From contig NZ_BIME01000004.1 of assembly GCF_004000925.1 (NCBI RefSeq), positions 248,001 through 312,000 on the forward strand: DNA of 64,000 nucleotides, in the 5' to 3' direction. This document shows, piece by piece, positions 59,175 through 64,000 of the stretch. Origin of the DNA: Paenibacillus illinoisensis NBRC 15959. Lineage in GTDB: Bacteria; Bacillota; Bacilli; Paenibacillales; Paenibacillaceae. The notes under the pieces are model-generated. The model searched no databases. It saw only the letters and a program-made list of their open reading frames with translations, and had not been told where the DNA came from. Within the stretch, counting starts at the first letter, position 1. Each line of letters begins with the position of its first letter. Made by a program: the position numbers and the translations under genes.

Positions 59175-61157
59175 ATGTTAGAACATCTAGGAAGTTTACC
59201 AGCCAGCATGCATTCGCCAAGTTCGGGCGATTCCGCATCTTCTGCAGCTCAGCGTAATGAGCATGCGTTCTGGATGCAGCAAATGGATATCACACCTTTT
59301 GATTTCTCATATTTGAAAAACTTGCTGCAGCAAGCCTATACGGATTGGCTGACTCAGCATGATTCGAACTGGAGCGCATCATCTGCGATTTACAGCGTGT
59401 GGAATACAGAAGGTACTTGTGTAGCGACGACCGCCGATGAGTCTATGGACAGGCCTGAATCAGTTCAGACGGTAATGATGTGTCTTGAAACCGGACGAGC
59501 GGAATCATTGCGGGGTTCAGATGAATACGGGGATTTCCTATACATTGCCGAGCCTCTGTTTTCCAGAATCAACAGGGATATGTTCGCCGTGTTTACAGCT
59601 TTCATTTACGAGCCTCATCGTTATGAAATGTCTGAGGAGGTTGTTCGATCCGAGGCAGCGCATTATCGTACTTGCTTTTACCGAAGATTTGAATACATAT
59701 TTATGGCAGATCTGCTAAAAGCTCATGAGCAAACGGCGCGTGAAGAGCACCGGAGGTCCATTCTTTTTCAGATCGTGCAGCGGATGCATGATAAAATGGA
59801 CGTGGATGCCATATTGGACGAGGTATTTGACAGTATCGATTATTTGTATCCGACCACACACATGAATCTGTACATGTCCCAAGATCGCAACAGTTCCAAT
59901 CCGAGAATCAGACCTTTGCTTGTCCATGAACATGGGGAAGATATTTGTCTCCGTTCATTTAAAGATGGACAAACGATAGTCATTCGCTCCGATCAGGGGG
60001 AGAATCGTATTGTGGAGGTCGGACTACCGCTCAAGGGGAAGCAGGGTATCTATGGTGTGTTTCACATCGAGATGAATGACGAGCTCATGGAAGAGCCCGA
60101 CTTGCAGCTTATCACTATGATGGCGGATATGGCAGGAACTGCTTTTGAGAATGCCAAATTGCATGAGCAATCGAACATGTTGATTCAGGAACTTCGTCTA
60201 ATCAATGATTTGACACAACGTCTAAATAGAAGTCTGCAGTTGAAAGAGATTTATAAAATGGCCGAGTTGGAGTTAAAGGATATTTTTCAAGCTGAATCCT
60301 GTTGTATTCTTCAATTGAATGACACCACGAATCGTTTTGAGGTGATGTCATCCAATATTGGGGAAATGCGTCATAAATCCTTTTCGCTGGATTATGGTAT
60401 CGCTGGTCTGCTGTATCGGACAGAAGAACCGCTTATTTTGTCCAATTATGCACAGTACACCAAAGTGTCTTCCGTGTTTATGGAGATTACCAGCTCCATG
60501 TCACTGATGGCTTCACCGATTCGAGTCAACGGTCAAGTGAAGGGAACCATTTTGCTGGGTCATCCCAAACAGCAGTATTTCTCATATGATAATTATCGTC
60601 TGCTGCAGATGCTGTCCATTCACGTAGGACTGGCTCTCTCCAATGCAACGCTGCATGCGGAGGTTCGCCGTTTGGCCAACCTTGATATGTTAACTGGACT
60701 GTACGTCAGACATTATCTCGATAGTGTCATTCACGAAAAGCAGGCCCATGAATTCTGTGGTTCATTAATTGTGGTTGATATCGATCAGTTCAAACAGGTG
60801 AACGACACATTTGGCCATCAAACCGGGGACCAGGTGTTGAAGCAGGTTAGTGATATTGTTAAATCCTCCGTTCGTTCCGATGATATCTGTGCCCGGTGGG
60901 GTGGCGAAGAGCTGGCCATTTACGTGCCGCAGCTGGGGATCCGCCAGGCACTCGAGTATGCAGAGGTCATACGCAGCCGAGTGGCGGAAGAGACCAGGCC
61001 ACCCGTGACCGTATCCAGTGGTATAGCCGAGTGGAACTGGATGGATGACAAGGTCAGTGTGGAATCATTATTCTACCGGGCAGACATGGCGCTCTACGAG
61101 GCGAAACATAATGGACGCAACCGGATCGTGCTGGAAGAACAGGAAGTTACACGCTAA
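59175..61157 (+). CDS. GAF-domain diguanylate cyclase
   Basis: A 660-residue signalling enzyme that makes cyclic di-GMP. The N-terminal 180 residues form a helical/sensor part, then two GAF-like domains (about 200-340 and 360-500). The C-terminal GGDEF domain has LDMLTGLYVRHYLD, DIDQFKQVNDTFGHQ and active-site GGEEL near residue 575. The inhibitory RxxD site is RSDD, five residues before it, so product feedback is likely. No membrane helix. ATG after AAAGGAGCG. Sensors of this type respond to cyclic nucleotides, redox or light, not decided here. Confidence 0.93.
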   Translation: MLEHLGSLPASMHSPSSGDSASSAAQRNEHAFWMQQMDITPFDFSYLKNLLQQAYTDWLTQHDSNWSASSAIYSVWNTEGTCVATTADESMDRPESVQTVMMCLETGRAESLRGSDEYGDFLYIAEPLFSRINRDMFAVFTAFIYEPHRYEMSEEVVRSEAAHYRTCFYRRFEYIFMADLLKAHEQTAREEHRRSILFQIVQRMHDKMDVDAILDEVFDSIDYLYPTTHMNLYMSQDRNSSNPRIRPLLVHEHGEDICLRSFKDGQTIVIRSDQGENRIVEVGLPLKGKQGIYGVFHIEMNDELMEEPDLQLITMMADMAGTAFENAKLHEQSNMLIQELRLINDLTQRLNRSLQLKEIYKMAELELKDIFQAESCCILQLNDTTNRFEVMSSNIGEMRHKSFSLDYGIAGLLYRTEEPLILSNYAQYTKVSSVFMEITSSMSLMASPIRVNGQVKGTILLGHPKQQYFSYDNYRLLQMLSIHVGLALSNATLHAEVRRLANLDMLTGLYVRHYLDSVIHEKQAHEFCGSLIVVDIDQFKQVNDTFGHQTGDQVLKQVSDIVKSSVRSDDICARWGGEELAIYVPQLGIRQALEYAEVIRSRVAEETRPPVTVSSGIAEWNWMDDKVSVESLFYRADMALYEAKHNGRNRIVLEEQEVTR

Positions 61158-61200
61158 GAGAGAACAATTCCATGGATTGGAGTCGTTCTCTCTTTTTTCT
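61156..61200 (+). terminator. Rho-independent terminator of the diguanylate cyclase gene
   Basis: AAGAGAGAAC pairs with GTTCTCTCTT around a 19-base loop, then TTTT. Confidence 0.85.
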
Positions 61201-61289
61201 TTTGCAGCAAAGTTTGCGTTGATGTGAAGTATAAGGGTATACAGGAGGGGCAGGCTATGGAGAACCTTGGACGGAAGGATGGATTTTAG

Positions 61290-62159
61290 ATGATTACAAG
61301 GCAGGGTATGCGTACATTAATGCTGCTTTTGAGTGTTGTTATCCTTTCTGCACCGGGCTGTGGGCTGATACATCGTGAACGCACTCCAGAAGAGGTGTTC
61401 TCCATGGCCTTATCCGGAATTGCAGGTAAGGAGAAGCTGGATTTTGTAGGGGAAGCAGGGTTAAGACGAGAGAGCAGCGGACTTTTTGAAAATCAGTTCA
61501 AATTTGAAGGAAAGCTGGAAAATCATGATCAGCTAACGCTGCAGACCCGACTCCCTGGAGCTGTCACTGCAGCAGGGTCAAGTAAGGTAAACGGTATGGA
61601 TGCCGCTTCTGCAAATCTGATTACCCAACCAAGCGGATTCAGCGCCTCTTTTCAACGAAAAAAGGGACAATGGGAGGCATTGACCGCAGAGCAAGAACCA
61701 CTCCGTGGATCGCTGTCACGTTTCAACCCCATCGCCCAATTGGAGAATATTGACCGGATGAACAAAACGATAAAATCCGAATACGGTTCTGGTCGAAGAA
61801 CAAGGATCCTGCGGATTGAACTGGCACCTGAAGATGCGAAAGCCTGGGCCACAACCCAGTTGAACGACGAGATGAACGCGATTAAGGCAGAATATATGCA
61901 CAGGGCGAGTAATATCAAAGGGACGAGCAAGGCGAAGCTTGAGAAGGAATTGAGCCAGGTTTGGCAGCAGGGTGAAGCCAGTATGGAGCAAATGATGAAA
62001 CAGGCTAAAGTACAAACGGTATATCATCTGACTGTGGATCGGAAGACCAGTTTGCCGCTGCGGCTCTCTTCGGAAAGCCAGGTGACGTACCAAGATGCAA
62101 GCAACAAAAGCACGAAAGAAGCTCTGGTCATGGATGTTAATTTTAAAACATATGATTAG
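61290..62159 (+). CDS. Hypothetical lipoprotein, 289 aa
   Basis: A signal helix (LMLLLSVVILSAPGC) with lipobox APGC is followed by a 260-residue extracellular part with regular strands: KLDFVGEAGLRRESSGLFENQFKFEGKL and LRIELAPEDAKAW, plus a long helix (AEYMHRASNIKGTSKAKLEKELSQVWQQGEASMEQMMKQAK). The overall pattern (LolA-like half-barrel of repeated long strands) resembles Bacillales lipoproteins such as DUF6612/LppX-like, which is a guess. ATG after GGAAGGATGG. Between a diguanylate cyclase terminator and the aminopeptidase. Confidence 0.7.
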   Translation: MITRQGMRTLMLLLSVVILSAPGCGLIHRERTPEEVFSMALSGIAGKEKLDFVGEAGLRRESSGLFENQFKFEGKLENHDQLTLQTRLPGAVTAAGSSKVNGMDAASANLITQPSGFSASFQRKKGQWEALTAEQEPLRGSLSRFNPIAQLENIDRMNKTIKSEYGSGRRTRILRIELAPEDAKAWATTQLNDEMNAIKAEYMHRASNIKGTSKAKLEKELSQVWQQGEASMEQMMKQAKVQTVYHLTVDRKTSLPLRLSSESQVTYQDASNKSTKEALVMDVNFKTYD

Positions 62160-62263
62160 ACGTGGGGTCTGCCTGCTGACGGGATTGCAGTAGCGTGCTA
62201 CAATAGTATCGTAATTTACCGTTGTTCAATTTTTGAATGGCAGATGACAGGAGGATTTACGAG

Positions 62264-63379
62264 ATGAAAGACCCACGAATTCAGAAACTTGCAGCTAACC
62301 TGGTTGGCTACTCTGTAGATGTACAGCCTGGCGAGAACGTGCTGGTTGAGATGATTGGATCGGAACGTGATCTGATCAACGCTATTATTGAAGAAGTAGG
62401 CAAAAAAGGCGGCAATGTTTTTGTACAGCTGACCGACAAGACGGTACAACGTGCGATGTTGAAAAATGCTACAGAAGAGATGATGAAAACCTGGGCAGAA
62501 ATTGACCTGAACCGCATGAAACAAATGGATTGCTACATTGGTATCCGTGCAGGCGAAAATGTGAACGACCTGTCCGACGTGCCGGAAGAAAAAATGAAAA
62601 TGTATAACTCCCTGTATTCCCATCCGGTACATAGCGAGCAGCGGGTTAAACATACGAAATGGGTTGTGCTTCGTTACCCGAATGCCAGCATGGCGCAGCT
62701 TGCGAATACCAGCACGGAAGCTTTCGAAGATTTCTATTTCGATGTGTGCAACCTGGATTATGCCAAAATGGACAAAGCACAGGATTCCCTGGCTAACCTG
62801 ATGAACCGTACGGACAAAGTTCGTATTACAGGACCAGGAACAGATCTAAGCTTCTCCATTAAAGATATCGGTGCAGTGAAATGCTCTGGTCAAAAAAATA
62901 TTCCTGATGGCGAAGTTTACAGTGCGCCTGTGCGTGATTCTGTAAATGGAACAATCAGTTATAATGCAGCAACCCTGTACAACGGGGTAACGTTTGAAAA
63001 CATCAAGTTCACCTTCAAGGATGGCAAGATCGTTGAAGCGACAAGTAACGATACAGAACGTCTGAATGAGATTCTGAACTCCGATGACGGTGCACGTCAT
63101 ATTGGTGAGTTCGCGATTGGCTTCAATCCGCATATTCTGCATCCAATGAAGGATATTCTGTTTGATGAGAAAATTGCAGGCAGTCTGCACTTTACTCCTG
63201 GGCAGGCATACGAAGAAACGGACAACGGAAATCGTTCCTCCATTCACTGGGATCTTGTGCTCATCCAGCGCCCAGACTACGGCGGCGGCGAAATTTATTT
63301 TGACGATGTGCTGATTCGCAAAGACGGCATCTTTGTGATTCCAGAGCTGGAATGCCTGAATCCAGACCAATTGAAGTAA
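62264..63379 (+). CDS. M29 family aminopeptidase
   Basis: A 371-residue metallo-aminopeptidase of the AmpS/PepS (M29) family, with two metals (Zn or Co). The ligands can be seen in order: PDGEVYSAPV (Glu), IGEFAIGFNP (Glu), GSLHFTPGQAYE (His), and SSIHWDLVL (His and Asp). It frees N-terminal amino acids from peptides in the cytosol. The ATG after CAGGAGG at nine bases is preferred to a start nine codons upstream. Normal family length is 370-410. Confidence 0.93.
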   Translation: MKDPRIQKLAANLVGYSVDVQPGENVLVEMIGSERDLINAIIEEVGKKGGNVFVQLTDKTVQRAMLKNATEEMMKTWAEIDLNRMKQMDCYIGIRAGENVNDLSDVPEEKMKMYNSLYSHPVHSEQRVKHTKWVVLRYPNASMAQLANTSTEAFEDFYFDVCNLDYAKMDKAQDSLANLMNRTDKVRITGPGTDLSFSIKDIGAVKCSGQKNIPDGEVYSAPVRDSVNGTISYNAATLYNGVTFENIKFTFKDGKIVEATSNDTERLNEILNSDDGARHIGEFAIGFNPHILHPMKDILFDEKIAGSLHFTPGQAYEETDNGNRSSIHWDLVLIQRPDYGGGEIYFDDVLIRKDGIFVIPELECLNPDQLK

Positions 63380-63475
63380 CCGCGGGATTTTGCTGTTGCT
63401 AGGAAAGCGGATTCACGGTATCATGTAGTGGTAATTAATAGATGATACCAAATGTGAAAAGACGGAGGGATTCCT

Positions 63476-63721
63476 ATGTCGAGTAATAACGCGGCTGTAG
63501 TGGAAATTGCTCAAACAGCAGGCAAGTTTACTTCTTCAATCGTGCTTCATTCGGAGAACAAGTATATTGATGTGAAAAGTATTCTCGGTTTGTTTACCAC
63601 GCTGATCAGCACACACAGCTATGAACTTCATGTTCATGGACCAGATGCAGACGAAGCAAAAGCAGCCATGTCAGAAGTATTTGCCAAACATGGCCTGAAT
63701 GTAAGCATCGCATCCGAGTAA
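63476..63721 (+). CDS. HPr-like protein lacking the phospho-histidine, 81 aa
   Basis: An 81-residue protein resembling HPr from residue 8 on: VEIAQTAGKF matches the helix behind the active site, and YIDVKSILGLFTTL matches the Ser46 region (here Ser35). But the protein begins at about the place of His15, where HARP would be; the residues are NNAA, so it cannot take phosphate from Enzyme I. In Bacillus, Crh has Gln instead of His15 and acts only through Ser46-P on CcpA. This one goes further by missing the first strand as well. ATG with ACGGAGGGATTCC upstream; no earlier in-frame start is present. Confidence 0.82.
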   Translation: MSSNNAAVVEIAQTAGKFTSSIVLHSENKYIDVKSILGLFTTLISTHSYELHVHGPDADEAKAAMSEVFAKHGLNVSIASE

Positions 63722-63730
63722 TCATTCCAG

Positions 63731-63766
63731 GAAGCATCTCCGCCTGTATTGGCGGGGGTGCTTTTT
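63731..63766 (+). terminator. Rho-independent terminator of the HPr-like gene
   Basis: AAGCATCTCCGCC pairs with GGCGGGGGTGCTT, then TTT. Confidence 0.88.
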
Positions 63767-63944
63767 CGTATACACAAATGAACAGGTTCTTTGGGTCCGT
63801 TGCCGAGGAGTTAAAATACGTGCTGTCCAAGCCTTCGTTTTGAGTGGTTATTTTGGTCAGGTTCTTGTATTAGCTCCTGATTTCGTCTAATATTAGAGGT
63901 AGAACGTCTTTACGCGATTTTTGGGACATAGGGGGGAAAAATGC

Positions 63945-64000
63945 ATGACTTCATCTGATCTGCAGGACCAGCTGAACATGAAAGCGATCAGTCTTCTTCA
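63945..64000 (+). CDS. Start of a cytosolic protein, probably YlaN-family (DUF1507)
   Basis: ATG with AGGGGGGAAAAATGC upstream; only 19 codons are inside the window (MTSSDLQDQLNMKAISLL). The polar start followed by NMKAISLL resembles YlaN (DUF1507) proteins of Bacillales, but the stretch is too short to be sure. An out-of-frame ATG four bases earlier stops at once. Confidence 0.45.
   Translation, partial: MTSSDLQDQLNMKAISLL

Overview
The window is ordinary chromosome from a Gram-positive, endospore-forming, low-to-medium GC Bacillales bacterium, most likely Paenibacillus. The evidence is strong AGGAGG-type ribosome binding sites, frequent TTG and GTG starts, sigma-A promoters with 16-18 bp spacers, CcpA/AcuA/AcsA/YtxJ/Ohr/SpeA proteins close to Bacillus versions, two YjcZ-type sporulation micro-proteins, and many small Bacillales DUF proteins (DUF1904, DUF1292, DUF3221, DUF3889, DUF3892). 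No phage, insertion sequence, CRISPR array, rRNA or resistance island is visible. The species assignment is an inference.

Layout. 1-5825: an operon with a MacA/HlyD-like adaptor (cut by the window edge), a FtsX-type permease, an ABC ATPase and, unusually, a sugar-type solute-binding lipoprotein. 5971-7858: a micro-protein, two CAT-anticodon tRNAs, a YedK/HMCES-type DNA-protein crosslink repair protein and a probable spore-surface protein. 7985-15531: a methyltransferase, a short nitrilase-like protein, YjcZ, DUF1904, a shortened MFS protein, membrane micro-proteins, a LOV (blue-light) histidine kinase, a NucB-like nuclease and a general stress protein. 15646-22836: tRNA-Leu, an M16C protease, Ung, a LOG-family enzyme, a second YjcZ and a glycerophosphodiesterase. 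22950-28210: a Fur-box-controlled pair of siderophore permeases preceded by a possible leader peptide, lipoproteins and a Mn catalase. 28356-35179: small regulatory and membrane genes, tRNA-Val, Ohr with an OhrR-type operator, YdhK with a CsoR-like palindrome, and a TetR-SDR operon behind a large perfect operator. 35328-44236: SpeA, an MFS transporter, a DUF1054 gene remnant, 6-phosphogluconate dehydrogenase, shikimate kinase, EPSP synthase, a 167-bp inverted-repeat element and a CoA-binding protein. 44469-54613: a PTS EIICBA plus Enzyme I operon, PfpI, YtxJ, CcpA, MTA/SAH nucleosidase, and divergent acuA/acsA with a cre site. 54772-64000: a class A PBP with fibronectin-like repeats, rpsD with a long leader, a GAF-GGDEF diguanylate cyclase, a lipoprotein, an M29 aminopeptidase, an HPr-like protein that lacks the catalytic histidine, and the start of a probable ylaN.

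How the genes work together. Carbon control is the clearest theme: a complete sugar PTS with its own Enzyme I, CcpA, a cre site in front of acsA, the AcsA-inactivating acetyltransferase AcuA, and an HPr-like protein keeping only the Ser46-type regulatory site. The ytxJ-ccpA-acuA-acsA-rpsD neighbourhood resembles the corresponding Bacillus subtilis region. The rest is a mixture of housekeeping, stress (Ohr, Mn catalase, YflT-like) and sporulation genes. I found no single new multi-gene defence or biosynthetic system. The most unusual items are the His-less HPr paralogue, the LOV histidine kinase, the adaptor/FtsX/ATPase/solute-binding operon, the leader peptide in front of the siderophore permeases, and several gene remnants.
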